Program-made: the position numbers and the translations under genes
Notes under the pieces: model-generated
Told to the model about the DNA's origin: nothing
Databases searched by the model: none
Seen by the model: the letters and a program-made list of their open reading frames with translations, nothing else
Source: Helicobacter sp.
GTDB taxonomy: Bacteria; Campylobacterota; Campylobacteria; Campylobacterales; Helicobacteraceae
DNA length: 17,016 nucleotides
Assembly: GCA_029257755.1 (NCBI GenBank)
Contig: JARIAP010000075.1
Coordinates: 1-17,016, forward strand
Reading direction: 5' to 3'
In this document: in pieces, positions 1-7,687 of the stretch
Numbering within the stretch: position 1 is the stretch's first letter
How the letters are laid out: every line of letters begins with the position of its first letter

Positions 1-61
1 ATTACCATGCAATGATTATAGTATTAGTATAGGGCAATTGGCTTTTTTAAGCAAAAATTAA
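1..61 (+). CDS. hypF: HypF C-terminal end (partial; start lies left of window)
   Basis: An open frame runs in from the left edge (codons from base 2) and stops at TAA 59-61, giving 19 residues that include PCNDYSISIGQ. HypF, the carbamoyltransferase that supplies the CN ligands for NiFe-hydrogenase maturation, ends with a motif of the form PxNDxxxSxGQ, and this tail matches that shape. Only the tail is visible, so the call rests on one short motif; another carbamoyltransferase-type protein cannot be excluded. If correct, the full gene lies to the left and is transcribed in the same direction as mnmA. Confidence 0.55.
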   Translation, partial: LPCNDYSISIGQLAFLSKN

Positions 62-131
62 TTAATAATGTTACAATAAAAAATATTTTATATTCTATTT
101 AAAAATTATTTTAAATTAATTCAAAGTATTA

Positions 132-140
132 TGTTAATAT
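132..140 (+). promoter_or_regulatory. Candidate extended -10 promoter for mnmA
   Basis: TGTTAATAT (TGn plus TAATAT) sits about 40 bases before the mnmA start, in an AT-rich spacer following the hypF-like stop. This is the usual form of a Helicobacter/Campylobacter sigma-70 promoter, which needs no strong -35 box. Predicted from sequence only. Confidence 0.45.
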
Positions 141-178
141 AGCTTTTTTTAATATATTAAAACTTAAGGTTATATAAA

Positions 179-1222
179 ATGAAACAAAATAGTAAAAAAG
201 TTGCTTTATTAATGAGTGGTGGAGTGGATAGCTCATACTCTGCTTATTTATTAAAACAACAAGGCTATGAAGTTCTTGGTATTTATTTGAAATTACACAA
301 TAAAGAAGAAAAACATGAGGTTTTTATAAGAAATTGCAAAAAAGTGTGTGAGTTTTTAAATCTAGAATTTAGAATTATTGATGCACAAGAAGAGTTTAAG
401 AATGCTGTTTATGATGAATTTATAGAATCTTATAAAAGAGGAGAAACTCCAAACCCTTGTGCTTTGTGTAACCCTTTGATGAAATTTGGATTGGCATTAA
501 ATAAGGCTAAAGAATATGGGTGTGAATATATAGCTACTGGACACTATGCAAGAATATCAGAAGTTAATGGTATAAAACGCATTCAAGAAGCATTTGATAA
601 AACAAAGGATCAAAGCTATTTTTTATATGCTATTTCACAAGATGCTATAAACAGATTGATATTTCCATTAGGCAATATGCTAAAAGAAGATGTAAAACCA
701 AAAGCATTTGATGCACTTCCTATATTAGGAGATTTAGAATCTTATAAAGAATCTCAAGAAATTTGCTTTGTAGAAACAGATTACATAGATATTTTAAAAA
801 AACATACAGATGTTGATAAAATAGGCATAGTAAAAGATAGCAATGGAAATATAGTTGGTGAGCATAAAGGATATATGCAATATACAATAGGCAAGAGAAA
901 AGGATTTAGCGTAAAGGGTGCACATGAACCACATTTTGTATTAAAAATTAATCCGGGAGACAACGAAATTATAGTTGGCAAGAAAGAAGAGTTAAAAACA
1001 TTTAATGTAATTGCAACCAACAAATCATTACCAAAAGACTTTAATGATGGTGATTATAAAGCAAAGGTTAGATATAGAAGCACACCAAGTGATGCAAAAA
1101 TATTAATCAAAGATGATAAAATAATTGCCACTCTAAAAGAGCCTGTATATGGTGTTGCTAAGGGACAAGCCCTAGTAGTTTATAAAGATGATATTGTGCT
1201 TGGTGGAGGTGTGATTGAATAA
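179..1222 (+). CDS. mnmA: tRNA-specific 2-thiouridylase MnmA
   Basis: MnmA puts sulfur on C2 of the wobble uridine (U34) of tRNA-Lys, -Glu and -Gln in the cytoplasm, after activating the base with ATP. The 347-residue protein has the PP-loop SGGVDS at residues 13-18 for ATP binding, TPNPCALCN at 90-98 with the first catalytic cysteine (C97), ATGHYARI at 119-126, KDQSYFLY near 143-150, and QEICFV with the second catalytic cysteine C196. The C-terminal beta-barrel part ([18 protein letters not shown]) is complete, so the length is normal for the family. The residue before ALC is Cys instead of the Asp seen in the E. coli NPDIxCN motif. The ATG start has AAGG 9 bases upstream. It ends convergently with ispE, with only about 33 bases between the stops. 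Confidence 0.97.
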   Translation: MKQNSKKVALLMSGGVDSSYSAYLLKQQGYEVLGIYLKLHNKEEKHEVFIRNCKKVCEFLNLEFRIIDAQEEFKNAVYDEFIESYKRGETPNPCALCNPLMKFGLALNKAKEYGCEYIATGHYARISEVNGIKRIQEAFDKTKDQSYFLYAISQDAINRLIFPLGNMLKEDVKPKAFDALPILGDLESYKESQEICFVETDYIDILKKHTDVDKIGIVKDSNGNIVGEHKGYMQYTIGKRKGFSVKGAHEPHFVLKINPGDNEIIVGKKEELKTFNVIATNKSLPKDFNDGDYKAKVRYRSTPSDAKILIKDDKIIATLKEPVYGVAKGQALVVYKDDIVLGGGVIE

Positions 1223-1255
1223 TAATATTTATAAGCACAACATTTATAAAATAAA

Positions 1256-2302
1256 TTAATGTATTTTGTTTTCTATGCTAAAAAAGCTAGAACCACTACC
1301 ACTAAAATAAACCTTTCCATATGTTTTGCAAAGCCTACTTTCAATTTCCTTAAGATTATATAAATTGCATGCAGGGATATATAAATCATTTAATTCTATT
1401 ATGTTATGTTGTGTTAAAAGCTCATTTGAAGTTTTAGTAAAATCTATTTTTTGTTTATTATCATATTTATTGATTCTTGCAAATTCCTTATATACATTAC
1501 TTGTATTGCAAGATATTTTATTGCAATGTATTAAAAAATTGATTTGTTTTTCACTAAATAGCTCTATAATATCGCCTATACCAAAAACATTTGCACTTGT
1601 ATATTTTAATGTATAATTTTTTTTTGTTATTGGCAATCTTAATGTATCTAATATATAATTATTTTTCATATACATTTTAAATATATCCATTATATTATTT
1701 GTTTCTAATTTAATAGATTCCATAAAGTAGGGATTTATTGTATTTGAATTTTGATTATACATCATTATGAAAAATGTTATATCACTGCCTAATTTCTTTG
1801 CACATTCTAATATTATTTCTAAGTTATAGTTAAAACCTAGAATCTTATTTAATATTAAAAGAGTTATAGCAGCATTAACACTACCACCACCAAGCCCTCC
1901 ACCTACTGGTATTTTTTTATTAACAAATATAAATAATGATACATTTCTATTTATATTTATTTGTAGGTTATTTTCTATACTATATGTATATAAAGTTTTA
2001 TAGGCACTATATATTAAATTGCTCTCTAAATTACAATCAAAATTACCATATAAATAAAAATATATAGAATCTATTAGTTGTTTGCTTTCTTTATATAATT
2101 TGTATGCACTTTGTAAGCTATTTGATATATTGTTTATATTTATATCATTAGAATTATAAAAACAAAATAGCATTTCATCGTAAATATCATTTAATACTAA
2201 ATTAAACCTTGATTCTATTGTGTGAAGTTTGCCTAGTTTTTTACCTATTTTTAATGCTGTATTTATTTTTGGATATGCTTTAATATAAAAAGATTCTAGC
2301 AT
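1256..2302 (-). CDS. ispE: 4-diphosphocytidyl-2-C-methyl-D-erythritol kinase IspE (long form)
   Basis: IspE phosphorylates CDP-methylerythritol with ATP in the MEP pathway to isopentenyl diphosphate. GHMP-kinase signatures are clear: AYPKINTALKIG at 9-20 with the conserved Lys12, the glycine-rich ATP loop PVGGGLGGGSVNAA at 132-145, GSDITFFI at 172-179 with the catalytic Asp174, and the C-terminal YFSGSGSSFF at about 332-341. The protein has 348 residues, while most IspE proteins have about 260-300. Much of the excess is an Asn/Ile/Tyr-rich stretch at about residues 45-115, before the ATP loop. Upstream of the ATG there is AAAGG. It is the third gene of truB-csrA-ispE, 25 bases after csrA. The cytidylyltransferase and cyclase of the same pathway (ispDF) lie at the right edge of the window. 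Confidence 0.94.
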   Translation of the reverse strand: MLESFYIKAYPKINTALKIGKKLGKLHTIESRFNLVLNDIYDEMLFCFYNSNDININNISNSLQSAYKLYKESKQLIDSIYFYLYGNFDCNLESNLIYSAYKTLYTYSIENNLQININRNVSLFIFVNKKIPVGGGLGGGSVNAAITLLILNKILGFNYNLEIILECAKKLGSDITFFIMMYNQNSNTINPYFMESIKLETNNIMDIFKMYMKNNYILDTLRLPITKKNYTLKYTSANVFGIGDIIELFSEKQINFLIHCNKISCNTSNVYKEFARINKYDNKQKIDFTKTSNELLTQHNIIELNDLYIPACNLYNLKEIESRLCKTYGKVYFSGSGSSFFSIENKIH

Positions 2303-2327
2303 TGTATGCCTTTAAGTAATTAGGTAT

Positions 2328-2621
2328 TTATTTCTTATTGTCTCGTTCTTTTTTAAAAACATCTTTTGCATTCATTTCTTTTGAATATTTATTCTTTAAT
2401 TGAGCCCCTAAAGCATCTAAAATATCTTTACCAACTGCATCTCCTGTTGCCTTTGTATTTTCACTTTTTACCGCCTCTGTAAGCTCTGCTCGTAAAATAA
2501 GAGTTTTTGGAGGTGCTTCAAATCCTAATTTAACACTTCCTTTGTCAATGCTAACAACTTTTAATATAATATCATTTCCTATTACAATGCTCTCTTCTTG
2601 TTTTCTAGATAAAATCAACAT
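2328..2621 (-). CDS. csrA: Carbon storage regulator CsrA (with C-terminal extension)
   Basis: CsrA is a small dimeric RNA-binding protein that binds GGA motifs in mRNA leaders and controls translation; in Helicobacter and Campylobacter it affects motility and flagellin synthesis. The first 50 residues are canonical: MLILSRK at the N-terminus, [15 protein letters not shown] and ILRAEL, with Arg44 at the RNA-contact position known from E. coli CsrA. At 97 residues it is longer than the usual 60-76; residues from about 55 on form a polar, lysine-rich tail with no match I recognise. Its ATG overlaps the truB stop (ATGTTGA shared, 7 bases), so translation is probably coupled to truB. ispE follows. 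Confidence 0.96.
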   Translation of the reverse strand: MLILSRKQEESIVIGNDIILKVVSIDKGSVKLGFEAPPKTLILRAELTEAVKSENTKATGDAVGKDILDALGAQLKNKYSKEMNAKDVFKKERDNKK

Positions 2622-3742
2622 TTATCAATCCTGTTTAAAATATATTCTACTTTTCCATTTTGAAATATTTTGATAATTCCAAAATGTGTGCCAAAATCTG
2701 CTAAAAATATTTTATTATCTAACCTATTATTAACATTTAAGCACTTATTTTTATGCAAATATCTATTATCACATGTAATATATTTATCAATAATGTTTTC
2801 CTTTGCAATACATTCTTTATCATGTTTATTGTTAATATTGTTTTGGAAAATATTATTGCATATATTAGAATCTAATATAATCTTTGCACCATTATGTGCT
2901 TTAATGGCATATTTCATAAGCTTAATTGTATCATATTTTATTATATTTTTAATATCTAATAAAATAAGTTTTGTATTTTGCATTATTCCATTATACATAA
3001 AAGGCACATTAATGCTAATGTTCTTAAAATCTTTGTCTAAAATCATATTTTTAGAACCATTGCATAAAATCTTAGAATCTAAAATACTTTTAGATTCATT
3101 AAGCATATATTTATAACAAAGCTCACCCTCTTTTGTTCTTTCTAAGAAACAAAGACTCCCTTTTATGTTTAAATTATTGCATATCATCTCACCAATACTT
3201 CTAACATATCCACCCTCACTAATACAAGTTTCAAATGTTAAAAAAGGATGACTATAATTTATTATGTTTAAATATTTAACATTTGTTGTAATTTCTTTTA
3301 GTTCAAAGTCTTTTTGTATTTTAGCTAATTTATAAGAACGTATGCCATTAACATGTTTTGCACTAAATTTTGGTGGCTTATATGTAATGTTTCCATTAAT
3401 ATGCTTTATTGCATCTTTTATTTTAGATTCTGTAAATACTTTTGTTTCATGTATGTTAATAATATTTTCAATATCAAGACTATCACTTTCTAATCCCAAA
3501 AAAATAGTAGCCCTATATGTTTTATAGTCTTTTTTTATATGACTTAGAAGTTTTGTATATGAATTTACACCAATTATTAGTGAGCCATGTGCAAATGGAT
3601 CTAATGTGCCAGAGAATCCTATTTTTTTTACAGGAATACCAATACTTTTTAATCCATGTTTTATGGAATTTGTAAAATTAAAGCTTGATATATTTGGGAA
3701 TTTATATGAAAGTGCCAAAAAACTATTTAGATTAATTTCCAA
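2615..3742 (-). CDS. truB: tRNA pseudouridine(55) synthase TruB (long form)
   Basis: TruB converts U55 of the tRNA T-arm to pseudouridine. The catalytic loop [12 protein letters not shown] is at 42-53 with nucleophile Asp48; [13 protein letters not shown] at 121-133 and [11 protein letters not shown] at 177-187 are the other family motifs. The protein has 375 residues, against about 270-315 normally. The excess lies at about 225-342 and is rich in Asn, Ile and Lys (e.g. [14 protein letters not shown]), after which a short conserved-looking end ([13 protein letters not shown]) resumes. The start is TTG at 3740-3742, preceded by AAGG; there is no ATG in frame before the catalytic motif, and the N-terminus aligns with the family here. 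It is first in the operon with csrA and ispE, and divergent from the PAS gene with an 80-base shared upstream region. Confidence 0.95.
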   Translation of the reverse strand: MEINLNSFLALSYKFPNISSFNFTNSIKHGLKSIGIPVKKIGFSGTLDPFAHGSLIIGVNSYTKLLSHIKKDYKTYRATIFLGLESDSLDIENIINIHETKVFTESKIKDAIKHINGNITYKPPKFSAKHVNGIRSYKLAKIQKDFELKEITTNVKYLNIINYSHPFLTFETCISEGGYVRSIGEMICNNLNIKGSLCFLERTKEGELCYKYMLNESKSILDSKILCNGSKNMILDKDFKNISINVPFMYNGIMQNTKLILLDIKNIIKYDTIKLMKYAIKAHNGAKIILDSNICNNIFQNNINNKHDKECIAKENIIDKYITCDNRYLHKNKCLNVNNRLDNKIFLADFGTHFGIIKIFQNGKVEYILNRIDKC

Positions 3743-3784
3743 AAGTAACCTTATAATTAAAATTTATGGGGTAACATTTTACTA

Positions 3785-3790
3785 TATAAT
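3785..3790 (+). promoter_or_regulatory. Candidate -10 box (TATAAT) for the PAS-domain gene
   Basis: A perfect TATAAT lies 32 bases before the TTG start of the PAS gene in the 80-base divergent spacer. A Shine-Dalgarno AAGGA at 3811-3815, 7 bases before the TTG, supports the unusual start codon. On the other strand of the same spacer an AT-rich TATAGT could serve truB, so the two promoters may overlap. Confidence 0.4.
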
Positions 3791-3822
3791 TGTCATATTT
3801 TAAGGAATTAAAGGAAAATTAA

Positions 3823-4353
3823 TTGTCAATAGAAATAATAGAAAATGAATTAATATTGAATGAAAATGTTTTAATAACCTCTAAGACAGATACAAGGGGG
3901 TTTATTACATATGCAAATAATGATTTTATTAGATTTAGTGGCTATAATGAAGATGAGCTTATAGGCACAAATCACAATATAATTAGACATAGTTTAATGC
4001 CAAGAGTTATTTTCAAAATTTTATGGGATACAATAAAAAGTGGAAAAGAAATTAACGCATTTGTTGTTAATAAAAACAAGAAAAACTTTGATTATTGGGT
4101 ATATGCAAATGTTACTCCATCTTTTAATCACAATGGAGAAATTATAGGATATTATTCTGTTAGACGAAAACCAAATAGAAAAGCTATACCAATAATAAAA
4201 GAATTATATGCAAAACTAAGTAATATTGAAAAAAATGTTAATAGCAAAAAAGATATAGAAACAAGTTATGAGGCATTAATAAATATCTTAAAAGACTTAA
4301 AGATAACTCATCAAGAATTTTTTATTAACTTGCAAAAAAATGGTAGAATATAA
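3823..4353 (+). CDS. PAS-domain protein, Aer/CetB-like redox or energy-taxis sensor
   Basis: This 176-residue soluble protein has one PAS domain (about residues 15-115) and a helical tail of about 60 residues, with no membrane segment or signalling output domain. The PAS core is of the Aer/CetB class: FSGYNEDELIGTNHNIIRH at 38-56, LWDTIKSGKE at 67-76, YWVYANVTP at 91-99 and GYYSVRRKP at 109-117. In C. jejuni, CetB is a similar PAS-only protein that works with the membrane receptor CetA in energy taxis. The family motif RHPDMP is RHSLMP here, and the usual Trp of the 'GxPWxG' loop is replaced (GKEINAF), so flavin binding is in doubt. The start is TTG with a good AAGGA site. No CetA-like partner is in the window. 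Class assignment is firm; the specific role is inference. Confidence 0.85.
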   Translation: MSIEIIENELILNENVLITSKTDTRGFITYANNDFIRFSGYNEDELIGTNHNIIRHSLMPRVIFKILWDTIKSGKEINAFVVNKNKKNFDYWVYANVTPSFNHNGEIIGYYSVRRKPNRKAIPIIKELYAKLSNIEKNVNSKKDIETSYEALINILKDLKITHQEFFINLQKNGRI

Positions 4354-4405
4354 TATATTTTAGGTATAACTTATAATAGATTTTAGTGTTAATAGAATAT
4401 TTGCT

Positions 4406-4786
4406 TTAAGCATTTTTAGCTTTATTAATATCTTTTCTTAACTCTTTAATTCTTGCAGCCTTACCTCTTCTGTTTCTTAAATAATATAGTTTTGCACGAC
4501 GAACACGACCTATACGCAAAACCTCTATTTTATCTAAGCTATCACTATAAAGTGGAAATATTTTTTCAACGCCTATATTATTAGCACCCATTTTACGAAT
4601 AGTGAAAGTTCTATCAACACCATTTCCACGAATTGCAATACAAACACCCTCAAAATTTTGCACTCTACTTTTATCGCCTTCTTTAATTTTTATACCAACC
4701 CTTAATGTATCTCCAGCTTTAAATTGTGGAACAACCTTATTTTCAAGTTGAGCCTTTTCAAAATTTTCAATATATCTATTTTTCAT
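4406..4786 (-). CDS. rplS: 50S ribosomal protein L19
   Basis: L19 is a large-subunit ribosomal protein at the interface with the 30S subunit. The 126-residue sequence is typical: [44 protein letters not shown] and the basic end [23 protein letters not shown]. The ATG has a strong GAGGAA site upstream. It lies 15 bases after trmD; trmD-rplS is a very widely conserved pair. It ends convergently with the PAS gene. Confidence 0.98.
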   Translation of the reverse strand: MKNRYIENFEKAQLENKVVPQFKAGDTLRVGIKIKEGDKSRVQNFEGVCIAIRGNGVDRTFTIRKMGANNIGVEKIFPLYSDSLDKIEVLRIGRVRRAKLYYLRNRRGKAARIKELRKDINKAKNA

Positions 4787-4801
4787 AGTTTCCTCACTTA
4801 T

Positions 4802-5476
4802 TTAATCTAATAAATCTGGTCTAAAATATTTAGTTTTCATTTTAGACATTAATAGTTTTAAACTTGCTATTTTAGCATGATTTCCATTTAAATACTCTGA
4901 AGTAGGAGAAATTTTTATATTTTTTTTATCAAATTGTTTAGATTTAGTAAAGTTTGGTGCTTCCAATAGACGAGATTCAAAACTTTCATTAATTAATGAA
5001 TTTTTATTACCTAAAACACCTTCTATATGTCTAGTAATAGAATCGGCCATACATAAAGCTACTAATTCCCCACCTGTCAAAATAAAATCTCCTATGCTAA
5101 AAATTTCTGTAGCATATTTTTCAATTGCTCTCTCATCAAAACCTTCATATCTACCACAAACAAAACTTATATTATTGTATTTACTTAATCTTATAGAATC
5201 TTTATATGTAAATTTAGCTCCGCATGGGCTAAGAAAAATAATGCGTGAATTTATAACCTCTTGCAATGCACAATCAAGTATAAAAGGATCTATTAGCATA
5301 CCAGCTCCACCGCCAATAAGGGTATTATCAACTTTTTTATTTTTATCTAGTGAATAATCTCTAATATTTATACAATTAATTTCTATGTATTTATTCTTTA
5401 ATGCCCTACACATAATGCTATGATTAAAATATGGTTTAATTAATTCTGGAAATAATGTTAAAAAATTAAAACACAT
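4802..5476 (-). CDS. trmD: tRNA (guanine(37)-N1)-methyltransferase TrmD
   Basis: TrmD methylates G37 next to the anticodon using S-adenosylmethionine and so prevents +1 frameshifting. It belongs to the SPOUT (trefoil-knot) class. The 224-residue protein shows FLTLFPELI near the start, IGGGAGM, CGRYEGFDERAI, SIGDFILTGGELVA (knot and SAM-binding loop) and NGNHAKIASLKL. The motif usually written LLExPHYT is LLEAPNFT here, a minor change. The start ATG has only a weak purine-rich region upstream. In many Campylobacterota trmD follows rimM; here the gene upstream is a speE homologue, 28 bases away, so the ancestral rpsP-rimM-trmD-rplS cluster has been broken. Confidence 0.97.
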   Translation of the reverse strand: MCFNFLTLFPELIKPYFNHSIMCRALKNKYIEINCINIRDYSLDKNKKVDNTLIGGGAGMLIDPFILDCALQEVINSRIIFLSPCGAKFTYKDSIRLSKYNNISFVCGRYEGFDERAIEKYATEIFSIGDFILTGGELVALCMADSITRHIEGVLGNKNSLINESFESRLLEAPNFTKSKQFDKKNIKISPTSEYLNGNHAKIASLKLLMSKMKTKYFRPDLLD

Positions 5477-5504
5477 ATATATTCTTTATGCAAAACGAAT
5501 AAAA

Positions 5505-6317
5505 CTAATTTTTTACATAAGATGAAATTAGTCTATTATGTATTGTTGGCAACCTAAATACACTTGTATGAATATTTGAATTATAAAATTGTATATTTTC
5601 TAGCATATCACTTTTTTGTAATTGCAAATCAGCTAGAGGATGATAACAATTGCTTAGAAAAGCGTAAAAATTTGGTGTAAGCGAAGTTATTATAAATGGC
5701 ATTAATATGTTTCCAAATTTACTTGCACTAGATAATGAATCTAATGCTATATTTGGTTCTAAATATAAATTAGAAAGTGCAAATATTATTATAAAATTTT
5801 TATTAGCTATTTTTTGTAATGCTTCAAATTCTTTTGTAGTTGAATTTCCAAGGTGAATTATTATATCATAATCCCTATTTTTTAAACTTATAAAGTTTTC
5901 ATATAAATTAATTTTAGAGTTTTTGTATATTTTTTTAAAATTTGGCAAAAAACCACTCAAAGTATTTAACGCTTCCATGTCATTTACAACCATATCTACT
6001 TCTATATTATTTAAAGATAAATAATAAGCAATTTCTGCATTTAATGTCCCACATATTAGTGCTTTTTGTGTAATATTACTAACACAATATGGAATATATG
6101 CTAACATTTCACTTTCTATAAAACAAAATCTTTTTGTTATAACTTCTTGTTTTATTCTGTTTCTTGTGTTATCTTTATAATTAATCAAAGCTATTTGATC
6201 AAATAAGTTGCTACTAAATAATTCAATTTCAATGTTATTACTTTTATAATCTGCAAACTTATTGTTTATTGCATATTGAGTTTTAAAACTTGTTGCAATA
6301 TCATTTGTCATCCACAT
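5505..6317 (-). CDS. speE: Spermidine synthase-like aminopropyltransferase (Helicobacter SpeE type)
   Basis: The 270-residue protein matches the H. pylori SpeE (262 residues) layout that I know: an N-terminal MWxTxxI, an 'EIEL/F...FDQIALIN' strand set, IESEMLAYIPYC at about the position of H. pylori's IESELLAHMGGC, then a Rossmann-like half with NDMEALNTLSGFLPNF, and an end with YNxxIHxxxFxLP. Spermidine synthase transfers an aminopropyl group from decarboxylated SAM to putrescine. The canonical GGGDG SAM loop is replaced by CGTLNAE, and the standard catalytic D/E motifs are not recognisable; the H. pylori enzyme is also reported to have a distinct active site. AAGGG precedes the ATG by 7 bases. 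It lies directly upstream of trmD-rplS and probably begins that transcript. The homology is good; activity is inferred. Confidence 0.8.
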   Translation of the reverse strand: MWMTNDIATSFKTQYAINNKFADYKSNNIEIELFSSNLFDQIALINYKDNTRNRIKQEVITKRFCFIESEMLAYIPYCVSNITQKALICGTLNAEIAYYLSLNNIEVDMVVNDMEALNTLSGFLPNFKKIYKNSKINLYENFISLKNRDYDIIIHLGNSTTKEFEALQKIANKNFIIIFALSNLYLEPNIALDSLSSASKFGNILMPFIITSLTPNFYAFLSNCYHPLADLQLQKSDMLENIQFYNSNIHTSVFRLPTIHNRLISSYVKN

Positions 6318-6342
6318 AAAAATACCCTTATTTTTTTATATT

Positions 6343-6348
6343 ATTATA
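6343..6348 (-). promoter_or_regulatory. Candidate -10 box for speE-trmD-rplS
   Basis: Read on the minus strand this is TATAAT, about 25 bases before the speE ATG. The remaining 6349-6542 spacer between the speE promoter and the end of the outer-membrane gene is AT-rich and holds no gene that I can support; a second TATAAT at 6475-6480 (+ strand) has no gene behind it. Confidence 0.35.
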
Positions 6349-6542
6349 AATATAATTAGTTAATGAATATAAGTTGTATTATTTCTAAATATAAAATAAG
6401 CAATAATTAATGTGTTTTAGATTATTTTTTAGGATTAAAATAAATGTTATTTTTATTTAAGTTTTAATTCAAAGTATAATGAATTTATGCAAATATTACT
6501 ATATCATCATATTAAGTATAAGTTAAAATATTTTTTGTTTTA

Positions 6543-7199
6543 TTAAAATAAATACGAATAACCAGCACCTAAGAATACTTGAAATCCAAAAATATTTTCT
6601 GTTGCTTTAGAATGGGTAAATACGCTTTTTGTTGAAAATTCAAATTGATGATGCCTACTTACAAGAGTTCTAATTCCAAAATTAATCCCTGTTGTAAGCC
6701 CACTAAAACTTGGAATATTTATATTTTGAATTGCTAATGCACTACCACCGGGATAAAAAGTTCTTAAGTATCCTGCAGATATTCCTATGTATATACCAAC
6801 TCTTTGTGTTTCTTTGCTAACAAAATCATATAAATAATCTATATTTATGTCTCCAATAGCAGTAATACCGGTTACTTTTAAATCACCAAAAGCATAACTT
6901 GGTGCTCCAATCACACCACCAATATTTATATAATAACGCATACCATTTTCAAAATCGAAGTATCTTTGTCCCCCCATACGAAAGTTTATACCAAAACCAG
7001 CATTTATTTGCATAGTTTCTTTTGTTGGCACACCACCAGCAGTTGTATTCCCACCAATTTTAAATCCTGTATTTGTTAATACTCCTATAGAACCACCAAA
7101 GTCAATACCAATAAAAAAGCCATTTCCTTTAGTATCGGCAAATAAACTTGCAGCAAAAATACAATTTGCTAAAGCAATACTTATAATGTATCTTTTCAT
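6543..7199 (-). CDS. Small outer-membrane beta-barrel protein, function unknown
   Basis: The protein starts with a clean signal peptide (MKRYIISIALANCIFAASLFA, cleavage probably before DTKG) and continues as alternating hydrophobic/polar strands rich in Gly, Tyr and Phe (e.g. INAGFGINFRMG, GIYIGISAGYLRTF, TTGINFGIRTLV). It ends in YSYLF, and a terminal aromatic is the usual Bam recognition signal for outer-membrane barrels. With 218 residues it could make a barrel of about 8-10 strands. I chose the ATG at 7197-7199, which has GGAG 8 bases upstream, over an ATG six codons earlier that has no ribosome site. Single-gene unit; neighbours give no hint of function. It resembles the many small barrel proteins of Helicobacter, but I cannot assign it to a named Hop/Hor/Hof family. 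Confidence 0.75.
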   Translation of the reverse strand: MKRYIISIALANCIFAASLFADTKGNGFFIGIDFGGSIGVLTNTGFKIGGNTTAGGVPTKETMQINAGFGINFRMGGQRYFDFENGMRYYINIGGVIGAPSYAFGDLKVTGITAIGDINIDYLYDFVSKETQRVGIYIGISAGYLRTFYPGGSALAIQNINIPSFSGLTTGINFGIRTLVSRHHQFEFSTKSVFTHSKATENIFGFQVFLGAGYSYLF

Positions 7200-7320
7200 A
7201 ATTAAAACTCCAATCATAAATTACGAATAAATCGTCTAATTATTTAATGGTTAAAATAAATTTATTTAAATAAAATGACTTTTATAATTGAATATGAAAG
7301 AACAATATCATAAACTATAG

Positions 7321-7326
7321 TATAAT
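7321..7326 (+). promoter_or_regulatory. Candidate -10 box for the small gene at 7355
   Basis: TATAAT, 28 bases before the ATG, with a strong AAGAAGGG ribosome site at 7342-7349. The spacer 7200-7320 upstream also serves the divergent outer-membrane gene and contains nested AT palindromes at 7254-7274. Confidence 0.45.
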
Positions 7327-7354
7327 TAAGATATTAAAATTAAGAAGGGTATAT

Positions 7355-7630
7355 ATGCAAGATAAACAAAATATTGCACAATGGATTGATTCATTAAAAA
7401 TTGCAATTATAGAAAATAATACAAGTAAAACATTAGAATTAATACAAATTTTACCATTTGATGAAAGTTTAATAAGAGAAAATAAGATCAATGATAAAGA
7501 AATACTTGAATATTTAGATATAGCAAAAGAATTAATTTCTCAAGTTATTAATAAATTAGAAATACAAAGAGAGGAAACTAGACAGCAATTATATAAGATA
7601 AAGCAAACTCGTAAGTTTCTTGTTGAATAA
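7355..7630 (+). CDS. Small helical protein of unknown function
   Basis: This 91-residue, soluble, highly charged protein has no signal peptide or membrane segment. The sequence is almost entirely helical by appearance: an amphipathic N-terminal part (IAQWIDSLKIAIIEN), a central DESLIRENKINDKEILEYL, and a C-terminal coiled-coil-like stretch (about residues 55-88) ending QLYKIKQTRKFL. Size and shape recall small flagellar or secretion chaperones (FliT/FlgN-like), but no diagnostic motif is present, so this is only a suggestion. The ATG has one of the strongest ribosome sites in the window (AAGAAGGG, 5-base spacing), which supports it as a real gene. It stands alone, with 181 bases before hisB. 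Confidence 0.65.
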   Translation: MQDKQNIAQWIDSLKIAIIENNTSKTLELIQILPFDESLIRENKINDKEILEYLDIAKELISQVINKLEIQREETRQQLYKIKQTRKFLVE

Positions 7631-7687
7631 TTCAATAGTATCTTTTTTATAAACATAATGTTGTGTTTATCTTAACATTACAATAAA

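Noticed and set aside
69..75. TGTTACA upstream of mnmA as an HP1021-type box (TGTTWCW)
   Set aside because: A single degenerate 7-mer is expected several times by chance in this window; without a cluster of boxes it is no evidence.
1223..1255. Possible bidirectional terminator between mnmA and ispE
   Set aside because: Only a 7-bp all-A/T stem (TTTATAA/TTATAAA) without a distinct T-run; too weak in such AT-rich DNA.
1326..1616. Open frame on the plus strand inside ispE, and similar ones inside truB (2670-3116, 3342-3527, 3606-3803) and trmD (5094-5357)
   Set aside because: They lie antisense to genes with clear family motifs, have hydrophobic low-complexity translations and no ribosome sites. 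They are by-products of AT-rich antisense DNA.
3627..3634. T8 tract in truB and several T7 tracts elsewhere as phase-variation sites
   Set aside because: The tracts are short A/T runs, common by chance here; no G/C homopolymer or dinucleotide repeat of the kind that drives phase variation in Helicobacter, and all reading frames are intact.
6475..6480. TATAAT on the plus strand as promoter of a small RNA
   Set aside because: No conserved structure or terminator follows; the downstream DNA runs into the 3' end of the outer-membrane gene. Without transcript data there is nothing to support an RNA.
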